This document shows, piece after piece, positions 36,545 through 45,955 of a DNA stretch of 55,203 nt; the first letter of the stretch is position 1; every line of letters begins with the position of its first letter. This DNA comes from Gemmatimonadota bacterium (GTDB lineage Bacteria; Gemmatimonadota; Gemmatimonadetes; Gemmatimonadales; GWC2-71-9). The translations under genes were made by a program, and so were the position numbers. The notes beneath the pieces were generated by a model that saw only the letters and a program-made list of their open reading frames with translations, was not told the DNA's origin and searched no databases. The stretch covers positions 1 through 55,203 of the forward strand of contig QHUY01000047.1 in NCBI GenBank assembly GCA_003223415.1. The letters are read 5' to 3'.

Positions 36545-37396
36545 ATGGCGCTCCGAGCGGATCGCTACGCGTCGCGGGCGGGCACCTTGCTCTTTCTGGG
36601 GTGCGTCGGCCTATCGCTCGCGGCGATGAGCCTGCCGCCCGCCTGGCGCGACCCGGTCGCTGCCGCGCTGCGCCAGACGATCCTCGCGCCCTTCCTCGAG
36701 CTGCAGCAGCAGTCGGAGTTACTGCGGACCTCTCACAGCCGGTTCGAGCGAGTCGTCGCCCAGCGCGACTCCGCCGCCCTCGCGGCCACGTTCCTGCCCG
36801 AGCTCCGCAACGAGAACACGCGCCTGCGGGTCCTTTTGGGCCTGGGCCAGCGACTCGGCACCGGTTACACCCCCGCGGAGGTCCTCCATCAAGCCGCCCC
36901 CACCGACCCGCTCACGCTCGAGGTGTCCGCCGGCCGCCGGCAAGGCGTGCGCCCGCTGGCCCCTGTTGTGAGTCCTGAGGGCCTGGTCGGGGTCGTCTTT
37001 GCGGTGGACGCGCAGACGAGTGTCGTCGTCACCTGGGCCCACCCCGAGTTCCGCGCCAGCGCCATGGCGGCCGACGGCGGGGTCTACGGCATCGCGGCGC
37101 CCCATGGCACGGAAGGCCCGGGGGTGTGGCTGCTGGAGCTGCGCGGCGTGCCCTACCTCCAGGCCGTCCCCGTTGGAACGGTGATCCTCACCTCCGGGCT
37201 GGGCGGCGTGTTGCCGCGGGGCATCCCGCTCGGCACCGTGCTCGGCGTCGTGGGCGAGACGGAGGGATGGGAGCGCACCTATCTCGTGCGCCCCGCCGTC
37301 CAGCCGGCCGGCGTCACGCACGTGATGATCCTGGGGGCCGCCCGCAACGGCGCGGATCTGCACAACGCCTTCCCGCCCGTCCAGGAGACACCGTGA
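36545..37396 (+). CDS. mreC: Rod-shape-determining protein MreC
   Basis: Bitopic periplasmic scaffold linking MreB, RodA and PBP2. 283 residues. One N-terminal membrane helix (AGTLLFLGCVGLSLAAMSL), then a coiled-coil region (LELQQQSELLRTSHSRFERVVAQRDSAAL.ATFLPELRNENTRLRVLLGL) and a beta-barrel domain (VSAGRRQGVRPLAPVVSPEGLVGVV...TVILTSGLGGVLPRGIPLGTVLGV). It starts four bases after mreB and its stop overlaps mreD as GTGA. Confidence 0.94.
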   Translation: MALRADRYASRAGTLLFLGCVGLSLAAMSLPPAWRDPVAAALRQTILAPFLELQQQSELLRTSHSRFERVVAQRDSAALAATFLPELRNENTRLRVLLGLGQRLGTGYTPAEVLHQAAPTDPLTLEVSAGRRQGVRPLAPVVSPEGLVGVVFAVDAQTSVVVTWAHPEFRASAMAADGGVYGIAAPHGTEGPGVWLLELRGVPYLQAVPVGTVILTSGLGGVLPRGIPLGTVLGVVGETEGWERTYLVRPAVQPAGVTHVMILGAARNGADLHNAFPPVQETP

Positions 37397-37890
37397 GGCG
37401 CAGCGACAAGTACCGAGTCTGGGTGATCCTGGCGGTCTTGGTGGCGCTGCAATTCTCGGTGCGTAACCGTTTGGGGAACGAGCGCACCGCGCCTGACTTC
37501 CTGCTGCTGGCCCTGCTCATCTATACGATCCGCTCTCAGCCCGGCCGGAGCGCCGCCGCGGGGTTCGTGGTCGGCCTGCTGCGCGACGCCCTCACACCGG
37601 CCAGTTTCGGCGCGGGAGCCCTTGCCCACACCCTCGTCGGCTACCTCTCCGCCTGGGGCAAGGCCGTCTTCTTCGCCGAGAACCTGTTTGTCAACGGGTG
37701 CCTGTTCTTCGCCGGGACGTGGTGCCGCAACGTTGTCGTGGCGCTGGCGTCGGGCAAGCTGAAGGGTGGGCAGTTGGGCTGGGAGCTGCTCGTGTGGTCG
37801 CCGTTGCAGAGCCTCACGACGGCGGTGGCGGGTGTCGCCGTGCTGTGGCTGTTCGGCCGCTGGCTGGCGATTCGGCTGAGCGAATCATGA
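37393..37890 (+). CDS. mreD: Rod-shape-determining protein MreD
   Basis: Small polytopic inner-membrane protein of the elongasome, 165 residues from GTG 37393 (the track extends it wrongly into mreC). About five hydrophobic segments (VWVILAVLVALQF, PDFLLLALLIYTI, GFVVGLLRDAL, NLFVNGCLFFAGTW, SLTTAVAGVAVLWLFGRW). GFVVGLLRDALTPASFGAGALAHTLVGYL matches the MreD hallmark. It overlaps mrdA as ATGA. Identity is supported more by context than by sequence. Confidence 0.88.
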   Translation: MRRSDKYRVWVILAVLVALQFSVRNRLGNERTAPDFLLLALLIYTIRSQPGRSAAAGFVVGLLRDALTPASFGAGALAHTLVGYLSAWGKAVFFAENLFVNGCLFFAGTWCRNVVVALASGKLKGGQLGWELLVWSPLQSLTTAVAGVAVLWLFGRWLAIRLSES

Positions 37891-39791
37891 CCACGTTCCA
37901 CCCTTTCCGGATGGACCGCCGCCTCCGCGTCGCGCGGGGGATCGTGTGGGGCACGATGGGCGTCATCGTGCTGGGGTTCTTTCGCGCCCAGATTCTTGAG
38001 CACGGTCGCTACGAACTGAAGTCGCGCACCAACCGGCTCAAGGCGATCACCCTGCCGGCGCCGCGCGGGGTGATCACTGACCGGCGCGGCGCCGTCCTGG
38101 CCGAAAACGTGCCCGGCTACACGGTCTCGTTGCTGCCGGCTGACACCGCGGCGATGCGGGCCACGCTGTGGCGCATCGCCCCGATCGTGAAGCTCGATAG
38201 CGCGGCCATCGGGCGCGTCCTGGCCCGCTACCTGCGGGTGCCGTACCAGCCGGCGGTCGTGCTCGCCGACGCGCCGTTTCCCGTCGTGTCCACCCTGGAG
38301 GAGCGGCGGCTGCTCATCCCGGGGCTCGTGATTCAGACGGAGCCCAAGCGGCACTACCCGGACAGCGGGGACATTGCGCACCTGATCGGCTACGTCGGCG
38401 AGGTCACCGAGCAGGAACTCGCGCAGCGGCGCAATGCGGCGCTGGGGCTCGGCGCGCTCGTCGGGCAGGACGGCCTCGAGCGGGAATACGACGACTCGCT
38501 GCGCGGCGCCGACGGCCTCCGCTTCGTGGAGGTGACCGCGCTGGGCCACGTCGTGCGCGACCACGGCGCCTCCCCCACCCTGCGCCCCGTCTCCGGCGCG
38601 CCGCTGCGCACGACGATCGACCTGGACCTGCAACGCTTCGTGGCGCGGATCTTCCCCGCCGGGCAACGCGGCGCGGTCGTGGCGATGGACCCGAACACCG
38701 GCGAGGTCCTCGCGCTCTACAGCGCGCCCGGCTACGACCCCAACCGCTTCGTGGGCGGCGTGACCCCGGACTACTGGCGCACGCTGAGCGAGAACGAGGC
38801 CCACCCGTTCTTCGACCGCGCCATCCAGGCGCGCTATCCGCCAGGGTCGACGTGGAAGCTGGCCCTCGCGGCGATGGCGCTGAAGCGCGGCCTCGTGACG
38901 ATGCACAGTCACATGCCGATCCCGTGCCGCGGCGGCCTGCAGTACGGCAACCGGTTCTTCCGCTGCTGGCAAGCCAAGGGACACGGCGACCTCACGCTCC
39001 AGGAGGCGATCGCCCAGAGCTGCGACGTGTACTTCTATCAGCTCGGCCTCAAACTCGGTCTCTCCTCGGTGCTCGAGGACGCCAACGCCTGGGGCTTCCG
39101 GGGCCGGACCGGAGTCGACCTGCCGGGCGAGATTCCGCCGGAGTTCCCGACCGGCACCGACTACTATGATCGCATCTACGGGTCCCGGCATTGGACCTCC
39201 GCCGTCACTCTCAACCTCGCCATCGGCCAGGGGGAGAACGCGCAGACGCTGATCAGCATGGTGCGACTCTACCAGATGCTCGCGAGCGATGGGCGAGAGC
39301 ACACGCCCTACCTCGTGCACCCGAACATCCCCTCCGACGTCAGCCTCGAGCTCTCGGCCGAGCAGCTCGCCGGGCTACGCCAGGCGATGATTGCCGTGGT
39401 GGAGCGGGGCACGGCCCGCGGCGCGCGCAGGGAAGCGATCAGCATCGCGGGCAAGACGGGCACCGCACAGAACCCCCACGGCCCGAACCACGGCTGGTTC
39501 ATCGGGTTCGCGCCGGCCGACAAGCCCCGGATCGTGGTGGGCGCGATCATCGAGTTCGCCCGCGAGGGTCCGTATGTGGCGCCCCTCGTCGCCCGGGTGA
39601 TCGCGCGTTACCTGGGCGTCGATACTTCAGCCGCCTCCGTCGTGCGGATGGTGCTGCCGTCCGACACCGCCCCAGCCACGGTGCAGGTGCTTCCCAGCGC
39701 ACTGCCGGACACCGTCCGGCATGACACGGTCCCCCCGGACACCACGCGCAAGGACACGACCCATGTTCTCGCGGCTCCGCGAGATCGATAA
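37887..39791 (+). CDS. mrdA: Peptidoglycan transpeptidase PBP2
   Basis: Class B penicillin-binding protein of the elongasome. ATG 37887 overlaps the mreD stop; the track start at 37698 is a shadow. 634 residues: short cytoplasmic tail, one membrane helix (IVWGTMGVIVLGFF), pedestal domain (APRGVITDRRGAVLAENVPGY, GLVGQDGLEREYD-like region) and transpeptidase domain with STWK (active-site serine), SCD in QSCDVYFYQLG and KTGT in SIAGKTGTAQ. The C-terminal ~40 residues are a Pro/Thr-rich tail that overlaps the rodA start. Confidence 0.95.
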   Translation: MTTFHPFRMDRRLRVARGIVWGTMGVIVLGFFRAQILEHGRYELKSRTNRLKAITLPAPRGVITDRRGAVLAENVPGYTVSLLPADTAAMRATLWRIAPIVKLDSAAIGRVLARYLRVPYQPAVVLADAPFPVVSTLEERRLLIPGLVIQTEPKRHYPDSGDIAHLIGYVGEVTEQELAQRRNAALGLGALVGQDGLEREYDDSLRGADGLRFVEVTALGHVVRDHGASPTLRPVSGAPLRTTIDLDLQRFVARIFPAGQRGAVVAMDPNTGEVLALYSAPGYDPNRFVGGVTPDYWRTLSENEAHPFFDRAIQARYPPGSTWKLALAAMALKRGLVTMHSHMPIPCRGGLQYGNRFFRCWQAKGHGDLTLQEAIAQSCDVYFYQLGLKLGLSSVLEDANAWGFRGRTGVDLPGEIPPEFPTGTDYYDRIYGSRHWTSAVTLNLAIGQGENAQTLISMVRLYQMLASDGREHTPYLVHPNIPSDVSLELSAEQLAGLRQAMIAVVERGTARGARREAISIAGKTGTAQNPHGPNHGWFIGFAPADKPRIVVGAIIEFAREGPYVAPLVARVIARYLGVDTSAASVVRMVLPSDTAPATVQVLPSALPDTVRHDTVPPDTTRKDTTHVLAAPRDR

Positions 39792-41010
39792 GCCGCTCAT
39801 CAGCGTCGCGCTGGCGCTCGCGGCGTACGGCCTCGCCACGCTGTATTCGGCGGGACAGACCGACGTCCCCACCGCCGTCGCGACGATCTGGGTGCGGCAG
39901 CTCGTTTGGCTCGCGCTCGGCGCAGTCGCCGCCGCGCTGGTGTTCCGGACGTCGCCGCGGCTGCTCGAATGGGCGTCCCCCTACGCTTATGGGGCGATCG
40001 TACTGCTGCTCATGATCACCCTGGTGATCGGCACGGGGGCGGGAACGGCCGCGGGCAGCAAATCCTGGATCGCCATCGGCGGCCACCGCTTGGGCCAGCC
40101 CGCCGAACTGGGCAAGCTGGCCGTGATACTGATGCTGGCGCGCTGGATCGCCGACCGCCGCGAGCCGCCCGCCACGCTGCGGGAGCTCGTCTATCCCGGG
40201 GTCATCATGGGAATCCCGTTCGTGCTGGTCATGCTGCAGCCTGATCTGGGGAGCGCCATCGTCTTCGTGACGATCCTGTTCGCGATGCTGTTCTGGGCGG
40301 GCACTAAGCCCCAGCTGCTGATCCTCCTCGCCTCTCCCGCCATCGGGCTGATCTTGGCGTTCTCGACGATCGCCTGGGGGGCCTGGATCGTCTTGCTGTT
40401 CGGCCTGCTGCTGTGGTGGCGCTCCTACGTGTGGGAAGGCCTGGCGGTCATGATGGCCAATGTGCTGATGGGGGTCGTGGCCTTCCCGTTCTGGCGGCAC
40501 CTCGCTCCGTATCAGCAGAATCGGCTGCTCGCGTTTCTGAACCCGGAAGTCGACCCTCGGGCCACGGGATGGCACGTGATCCAATCCAAGGTGGCCGTCG
40601 GGTCGGGGGGCTTCTTGGGGGAGGGGTTCACCCTCGGCAGCCAGAAACGGCTCGCCTTTCTGCCGGCCCAACACACCGACTTCATCTTTTCGGTGGTGGG
40701 GGAGGAGCTGGGATTCGTGGGCGTGGTGGTCGCCCTGACCCTATTCCTGGCGCTGCTGCTCGTCCTGCTGCGCATCGCCCGCCGCGCCACCGATTCTTAC
40801 TCGAGCCTGTGCGTCTTCGGCATCGCGGGCCTGCTGTTCACCCATATCGTCGAAAACGTCGGGATGACGGTCAATCTCCTCCCGATCACTGGTATCCCGC
40901 TGCCGTTCTTCTCCTACGGGGGATCGTTCCTGCTGGCGTGCTCCCTGGCGATGGGGATCGCGCTGCGGGTCGCCTGGGAGTCCCGCCAGTCAGGGTACGC
41001 TGAGCTGTGA
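39763..41010 (+). CDS. rodA: Peptidoglycan glycosyltransferase RodA
   Basis: SEDS-family polymerase that works with PBP2. ATG 39763 has AAGGA eight bases upstream; the track's 39721 start would add 14 polar residues. 415 residues with about ten membrane segments. SKSWIAIGGHRLGQPAELGKLAVILMLARW, VMLQPDLGSAIVF, PEVDPRATGWHVIQSKVAVGSGGFLGEGFTLGSQKRLAFLPAQHTDFIFSVVGEELGFVG (catalytic-loop region) and GIPLPFFSYGGSFLLA are SEDS hallmarks. It overlaps the mrdA end by 29 bases. Confidence 0.95.
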   Translation: MFSRLREIDKPLISVALALAAYGLATLYSAGQTDVPTAVATIWVRQLVWLALGAVAAALVFRTSPRLLEWASPYAYGAIVLLLMITLVIGTGAGTAAGSKSWIAIGGHRLGQPAELGKLAVILMLARWIADRREPPATLRELVYPGVIMGIPFVLVMLQPDLGSAIVFVTILFAMLFWAGTKPQLLILLASPAIGLILAFSTIAWGAWIVLLFGLLLWWRSYVWEGLAVMMANVLMGVVAFPFWRHLAPYQQNRLLAFLNPEVDPRATGWHVIQSKVAVGSGGFLGEGFTLGSQKRLAFLPAQHTDFIFSVVGEELGFVGVVVALTLFLALLLVLLRIARRATDSYSSLCVFGIAGLLFTHIVENVGMTVNLLPITGIPLPFFSYGGSFLLACSLAMGIALRVAWESRQSGYAEL

Positions 41011-41091
41011 CAAGGAGTTACCAGCTCGGGGCTGGCGTATCCTCCAGGCCGCTCCCAAATTGTGCCCTTCCCAATCCCCTCCATGGCACGC

Positions 41092-41949
41092 ATGGCCTGG
41101 TTCAAGAAAGAACGCAAGCCGCGCACGTCCGAACGAGTCAAGCTGGAGATCCCAGCGGATGCCTGGGAGAAGTGCGACGAGTGCGGGCACATCGATATCA
41201 AGGAGCGGTTCGTTCGCGCGCTCAATGTCTGCCCCAACTGCGGTCACCACCGGCGCATCTCGGCCCAAGAGTACATCGACTTCTTGGTGGATGAGGGCTC
41301 CTGGCATGAGTTGGACGCCGGCCTCAAGTCGGTGGACCCGCTCAAGTTCGAGAGCTACCCCGAGCGCCTCAAGCTCGCGGTAAAGAAAGCCGGCCCGCTG
41401 GAGGCCATCCGCACCGGCTACGCCCGGCTCCACGGCATGCCGGTGGACCTGGGGGTCATGGATTTCAATTTCATGGGCGGCTCGATGGGGTCGGTGGTGG
41501 GTGAGAAGATCGCCCGGCTGGCGCGCCGCTCGATCGACAAGCGCATCCCCCTGATCATCGTCTCGGCCTCGGGCGGGGCGCGGATGCAGGAAGGGGTCCT
41601 CTCCCTGATGCAGATGGCCAAGACCTCCGGCGTCCTGGCCGAGCAGGCATTCTGGGGAATCCCCTTCGTCTCGATCCTGACCAACCCGACCACCGGGGGC
41701 GTGTCCGCCTCCTACGCTATGCAGGGAGACGTGATCCTGGCCGAGCCGGGGGCGGTGATCGGCTTCGCGGGGCCGCGGGTGATCAAACAGACCATCGGCC
41801 AGGATCTGCCGGCGGGGTTCCAGACCGCCGAGTTCCTGCTCGAGCACGGCATGGTGGACGCGGTCGTGCCCCGCAGTGAGCTCCGGGACACGACGGCCCA
41901 GCTGCTGCGTCACATGGCCGGCCGCCGGCCGGCGGAGGCCGCCGACTGA
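41092..41949 (+). CDS. accD: Acetyl-CoA carboxylase carboxyltransferase beta subunit
   Basis: Zinc-containing half of the heteromeric carboxyltransferase that makes malonyl-CoA. Start ATG 41092 (MAWFKKERKPR) fits family N-termini; ATG 41083 and GTG 41062 are in-frame alternatives and none has a Shine-Dalgarno sequence. 285 residues. The zinc ribbon is CDECG...NVCPNCG, and the crotonase-like core holds SASGGARMQEGVLSLMQMAKTS and NPTTGGVSASYAMQGDVILAEPGAVIGFAGPRVIKQT. accA is not next to it. It lies just ahead of folC, a common arrangement. Confidence 0.94.
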   Translation: MAWFKKERKPRTSERVKLEIPADAWEKCDECGHIDIKERFVRALNVCPNCGHHRRISAQEYIDFLVDEGSWHELDAGLKSVDPLKFESYPERLKLAVKKAGPLEAIRTGYARLHGMPVDLGVMDFNFMGGSMGSVVGEKIARLARRSIDKRIPLIIVSASGGARMQEGVLSLMQMAKTSGVLAEQAFWGIPFVSILTNPTTGGVSASYAMQGDVILAEPGAVIGFAGPRVIKQTIGQDLPAGFQTAEFLLEHGMVDAVVPRSELRDTTAQLLRHMAGRRPAEAAD

Positions 41950-41954
41950 ACCGG

Positions 41955-43184
41955 TTGTCCTTCGCGGACGCCTGCCGTTTTCTCTTCTCCCGACAAGCCG
42001 GCCGCATCAAATGGAGCCTCGGACCCACCGCGGCACTGCTCGACGCACTTCACCATCCGGAGCGCCACTTTCCATCCGTCCACGTCGGCGGGACCAACGG
42101 CAAGGGATCTACCTGCGCCTTCATCGCCGCGGAGCTCCAGGGCCGGGGGTTGCGTGTCGGGGTCTATACCTCCCCGCATCTGGTGTCGGTGTGTGAACGG
42201 ATGACGGTGGACGGACGACCGATTTCCCAAGATGCCTTCGCCGAGTGGACCAGCCTGCTCATGCCGCACATCGAACGGACGGAGGCGAGCTTCTTCGAGG
42301 CGACCACCGCGATCGCCTTTGCCGACCTGGCGGCGCGCGGGGTGGACATCGCGGTGATCGAGGTGGGGCTGGGTGGGCGGCTGGACAGCACCAACGTCGT
42401 CACGCCGCTTGCGAGCGCGGTGACCAAGATCGCCCTGGAGCACACGGACTACCTGGGGCACGACCTCCAGGGCATCGCCCGGGAGAAGGCCGGTATCGCC
42501 AAACCAGGGGTGCCGTTCATCACGGGAGAGGGTGACCCAGAGATCCGCGACGTCTTGAGGCACGAAGCGCAGGCGCGGGGAGCGGACCCGATTGTGCTGG
42601 TGGATGTCACCCGAGCCCCGGTACCCGGCACCCTATTGGGGCTCCGGGGACCCCACCAGTGGGCCAACGCCTGGGTGGCGCTGGCCGTCCTCAACGCCCT
42701 GCCGGCCCCGTTCGGGCCCGTCGGCGACGCCATTCCCCCGAGCTTCGCCGCCGCGGACCTCGCCGGGAGGTTCGACGTCCGTGGTGGCGGCCGGTGGATT
42801 TTCGACGTGGCCCACAATCCCGACGGCATCCAGGTTCTGGTCGCGGCGTTGCAGGAGCACCGCCCCCGGCGCCCGCTCCATGCCTTGGTCGGCATCCGCA
42901 ACGACAAGGAGTGGCGCCCCATGCTGGCGCGCCTGCTCCCCGAGGTGGACCGAGTGGTGCTCACCGTGGCACCGACGGTGCCGGGGCACCAGCGCTGGAT
43001 CGAGGAGGAGCTCGGCGGCTGGACCAACGACCGCGTGATCGGTCAACCGGTCGTGTTCGAGCCCGATTTTCTCCGGGCGCTCGAGCTGGTGCAGGAGGGC
43101 GCGGCGACGACGCTGGTGACCGGCTCGTTTCACACTGTCGGCGACGCGCTCGCCGCCTTGCCCGGGTTCGCGCCGGTCGGCTAA
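41955..43184 (+). CDS. folC: Folylpolyglutamate synthase / dihydrofolate synthase
   Basis: Adds glutamate to (dihydro)folate; a Mur-ligase-family ATP enzyme. Start TTG 41955, five bases after accD. 409 residues. RIKWSLGPTAALLDALHHPERHFPSVHVGGTNGKGSTCAF (P-loop GTNGKGS), YTSPHLVSVCERM, IEVGLGGRLDSTNVV, ALEHTDYLG, FDVAHNPDGIQVLV and TGSFHTVGD are typical. Whether it has both activities cannot be told. A promoter-like sequence at its 3' end may serve hisS. Confidence 0.94.
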   Translation: MSFADACRFLFSRQAGRIKWSLGPTAALLDALHHPERHFPSVHVGGTNGKGSTCAFIAAELQGRGLRVGVYTSPHLVSVCERMTVDGRPISQDAFAEWTSLLMPHIERTEASFFEATTAIAFADLAARGVDIAVIEVGLGGRLDSTNVVTPLASAVTKIALEHTDYLGHDLQGIAREKAGIAKPGVPFITGEGDPEIRDVLRHEAQARGADPIVLVDVTRAPVPGTLLGLRGPHQWANAWVALAVLNALPAPFGPVGDAIPPSFAAADLAGRFDVRGGGRWIFDVAHNPDGIQVLVAALQEHRPRRPLHALVGIRNDKEWRPMLARLLPEVDRVVLTVAPTVPGHQRWIEEELGGWTNDRVIGQPVVFEPDFLRALELVQEGAATTLVTGSFHTVGDALAALPGFAPVG

Positions 43185-43187
43185 ATT
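43158..43187 (+). promoter_or_regulatory. Possible promoter for hisS
   Basis: TTGCCC (43158), an 18-base spacer and TAAATT (43182), followed by six bases and ATG 43194. If used, the hisS mRNA would be leaderless, like the ferredoxin mRNA. The -10 includes the folC stop codon. Weaker than the other promoters listed. Confidence 0.45.
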
Positions 43188-43193
43188 GTTGCG

Positions 43194-44462
43194 ATGCAAG
43201 GACAAGCCTTACCCGGTTTTCGCGATTCCTATCCTGAAGAACTCGCTCTCCGCAACTACATCTTCACCACCTGGCGCGACGTGGCGCGGCGCTACGGCTT
43301 TCAGGAGTACGACGGCCCCCCGCTCGAGCCCCTGGAGCTGTACGTGGAGAAGAGCGGCGAGGAGCTCGTGCAGCAGTTGTACACCTTCGAGGACAGGGGC
43401 GGGCGTAAGGTCGCGCTGCGGCCCGAGATGACGCCCACCCTGGCCCGGATGGTAGGGGCGCGGGCCCAGGCGCTCAAGAAGCCTATTCGCTGGTTCTCCA
43501 TCCCGCAGCTGTTCCGTTACGAGCGGCAACAACGGGGCCGGCTGAAGGAGCATTTCCAGCTCAACATGGACATCATCGGGGAGCCTGGCCCGGCCGCCGA
43601 CGCTGAAGTCATGGCGGCCGCCCTGGACACCCTGCGGGCCTTCGACTTGGGGCCGAGCGACGTACGGCTGCGGGTGTCGGATCGGAGGATCGTGGCCGCA
43701 CATCTGGCCGCGAGGTACCAGGTGAGTGGGACCGAGCTGCCGGGCGTGCTGGCAGGACTCGACAAATGGGACCGGAATCCGGCGGAGACCGACGCGATTC
43801 TGCGGAAGGTGCTCGGGAACGACACGCGCGTGGGACCGATTCTCGGGTTCATGTCTGGCCTTCGGGAGCAGGCGGACGCTCTCCAGAGACTTCCGGTCGC
43901 CGAGCCGTTGAATGAGTGTTGCTCGCGGCTCGAAGCCATGGGTCTGAGGCAGTTCGTGGAAGTTGACTTCCGCATCGTCCGCGGCCTGGCTTATTACACG
44001 GGCGTCGTGTTCGAATTGTTTGACGCAGGAAACTCGCTGCGGGCGATCTGCGGGGGGGGACGCTACGACGATCTCCTCAAAGAGATCTCCGGCATCGATC
44101 TCCCCTGCGTCGGCTTCGGAATGGGAGACGTCGTCCTCGGCGAGCTCCTTAGGGAGCACGGGAAGCAGCCCGAGGCGCCGACGCAGCTCGACGCCTTTTT
44201 AGTAGCCGTCGGCGGAGAGGACGTCGATCCGGTGTTGAAGCTCGCCTCGCAGCTGCGGGGCGGTGGGCTGGCGGTGGAGTATGCGCTGCGGAACCAGCCG
44301 ATCCGCAAGCAGCTCGAGCTGGCCGCGGCCCGCGGGGCGCCGCGGGCCGTCATCATCGGCCCTGACGAGCGCAAGGCGAAGGTCGCGATCGTCCGCGACC
44401 TGAAGACGGGGCGGCAGCGCAAGGTGTCACTGGCGAAGGTGCGGAAGGGAATCTTCAGGTAA
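43194..44462 (+). CDS. hisS: Histidyl-tRNA synthetase
   Basis: Class II synthetase. 422 residues. Motif 1 region PGFRDSYPEELALRNYIFTTWRDVARRYGFQEYDGPPLEPLELY, motif 2 FRYERQQRGRLKEHFQLNMDIIG, the histidine-specific VRGLAYYTGVVFELFD, motif 3 GGGRYDDLLKEISGIDLPCVGFGMGDVVL, and a C-terminal anticodon domain (LDAFLVAVGGEDVDPVLKLASQLRGGGLAVEYAL). The C-terminal domain argues against HisZ. The stop TAA shares its last A with the proS ATG. Confidence 0.93.
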   Translation: MQGQALPGFRDSYPEELALRNYIFTTWRDVARRYGFQEYDGPPLEPLELYVEKSGEELVQQLYTFEDRGGRKVALRPEMTPTLARMVGARAQALKKPIRWFSIPQLFRYERQQRGRLKEHFQLNMDIIGEPGPAADAEVMAAALDTLRAFDLGPSDVRLRVSDRRIVAAHLAARYQVSGTELPGVLAGLDKWDRNPAETDAILRKVLGNDTRVGPILGFMSGLREQADALQRLPVAEPLNECCSRLEAMGLRQFVEVDFRIVRGLAYYTGVVFELFDAGNSLRAICGGGRYDDLLKEISGIDLPCVGFGMGDVVLGELLREHGKQPEAPTQLDAFLVAVGGEDVDPVLKLASQLRGGGLAVEYALRNQPIRKQLELAAARGAPRAVIIGPDERKAKVAIVRDLKTGRQRKVSLAKVRKGIFR

Positions 44463-45955
44463 TGGCGCAAGCACAACGGATCACCCCACGCGCACAGGAC
44501 TTCAGCGAGTGGTACAACGACGTGATCATGCAGGCCGAGCTGGCCGATTACTCGCCGGTGCGGGGCTGCATGGTCATCCGGCCGCTTGGCTACCGCATCT
44601 GGGAGCTGATGCAGCGCGCGCTGGACGACATGTTCGCGGCGACGGGGCACCGGAACGCCTATTTCCCCGTGTTCATCCCCATGAGCTTCCTGGCCAAGGA
44701 GGCCGAGCACGTCGAGGGGTTCGCGAAGGAAGTCGCGCTGGTGACCCACACGCGGCTCAAGGCCACGGGCAAGACGGGCGCCGGGGCGGTCGCGGTCGAT
44801 CCGTCGTCCGCGTTGGACGAGCCGCTCGTGGTGCGGCCCACGTCCGAGACGATCATCTACGCGATGTTCGCCAAGTGGATCCAGAGCTATCGGGACCTGC
44901 CGCTGCTCCTCAACCAGTGGTGCAACGTGGTCCGCTGGGAGCTGCGCACCCGGCTATTCCTGCGCACGACCGAGTTCCTCTGGCAGGAAGGCCACACCGC
45001 CCATGCCACCGAGGGCGAGGCGGAGGCGGAGGCACGCCTGATCCTCGGCATCTACCGGAATTTCGCCGAAGAGTGGATGGCCATGCCGGTCCTCACCGGC
45101 GTGAAGACCGACAGCGAGAAATTCGCGGGCGCGCTCCGGACCTATGCGATGGAAGCCTTGATGCAGGACAACAAGGGGCTCCAGGCCGGGACGACGCACA
45201 ACCTCGGCCAGAACTTCGCCAAGGCGTTCGAGGTGAAGTACCAGACGGCGGCCGGCGCACTCGAGCATGTGTGGAACACGTCGTGGGGCGTCTCCACTCG
45301 CCTCGTCGGCGGCTTGATCATGACGCACTCGGACGACAACGGGCTGATTGCGCCGCCGAAGCTCGCGCCGGTGCAGGCGGTGATCGTGCCGATCTGGAAG
45401 ACGGATCAAGAAAGGTCCCAGGTGTCAGGTGTCGGGGATCAGGTGAAGGCGGCCCTGAGCAAGGCCGGCATCAGGGTCGAGCTCGATCTGCGCGACAACT
45501 TGAAGCCCGGGGCCAAGTACTTCGAGTGGGAGGCCAAGGGTGTCCCCCTGCGGCTCGAGATCGGGCCGCGCGACGTGGCGGCCGGGCAGGTCGTGGCCGC
45601 CCGGCGCACCGGCGGCAAGAGCCCGATGCGGCTGGAGGGGATCGTCGCGGCGGCACCGGCAGCACTGCAGGAGATCCAAGCGGGCCTGTTCGCAACGGCC
45701 AAGCAGCGCCGTGAGGAGCACTCGCTGCGTGGGGCGACGAAGCAGCAATTCCTCGAATTCATGAAGGGGAGCGGCGGCTTCGCCTACGCGGGCTTCTGCG
45801 GCGGGGGCGAGTGCGAGGCGGCCATCAAGGCCGCGACCGGCGCGACGATCCGCGTGCTGCCCGACCCCGAGTTCCGTTCCCCGGAGGCGCCGAAGACGTG
45901 CCTGTGGTGCGACGAGCCCAGCGTCGCGGAGGCGGTGTGGGCGCAGGCGTACTAG
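44462..45955 (+). CDS. proS: Prolyl-tRNA synthetase, archaeal/eukaryotic type
   Basis: Class II synthetase of 497 residues without the bacterial editing insertion. RAQDFSEWYNDVIMQAELADYSPVRGCMVIRPLGYRIWELMQRALDDMF, VVRPTSETIIYAMFAKWIQSYRDLPLLLNQWCNVVRWE, FLRTTEFLWQEGHTAHAT and TSWGVSTRLVGGLIMTHSDDNGLIAPPKLAPVQAVIVPI define the type. The C-terminal domain has cysteine pairs (FCGGGECEAAI and TCLWCDEPS) for zinc. A heptamer repeat encodes RSQVSGVGDQ at the start of the anticodon domain, in frame. The stop lies in the left arm of an inverted repeat around the lysA start. Confidence 0.96.
   Translation: MAQAQRITPRAQDFSEWYNDVIMQAELADYSPVRGCMVIRPLGYRIWELMQRALDDMFAATGHRNAYFPVFIPMSFLAKEAEHVEGFAKEVALVTHTRLKATGKTGAGAVAVDPSSALDEPLVVRPTSETIIYAMFAKWIQSYRDLPLLLNQWCNVVRWELRTRLFLRTTEFLWQEGHTAHATEGEAEAEARLILGIYRNFAEEWMAMPVLTGVKTDSEKFAGALRTYAMEALMQDNKGLQAGTTHNLGQNFAKAFEVKYQTAAGALEHVWNTSWGVSTRLVGGLIMTHSDDNGLIAPPKLAPVQAVIVPIWKTDQERSQVSGVGDQVKAALSKAGIRVELDLRDNLKPGAKYFEWEAKGVPLRLEIGPRDVAAGQVVAARRTGGKSPMRLEGIVAAAPAALQEIQAGLFATAKQRREEHSLRGATKQQFLEFMKGSGGFAYAGFCGGGECEAAIKAATGATIRVLPDPEFRSPEAPKTCLWCDEPSVAEAVWAQAY
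45419..45446 (+). repeat. Heptamer repeat inside proS (4 units)
   Basis: CAGGTGT-CAGGTGT-CGGGGAT-CAGGTGA, encoding QVSGVGDQV between the catalytic and anticodon-binding domains. The sequence is in frame and the flanking domains are intact. Confidence 0.75.

Noticed and set aside
43194-44462. HisZ (ATP-phosphoribosyltransferase regulatory subunit) instead of HisS
   Set aside because: A C-terminal anticodon-binding domain is present, the histidine-binding VRGLAYYTG motif is intact, and the gene sits beside proS with no his genes nearby.
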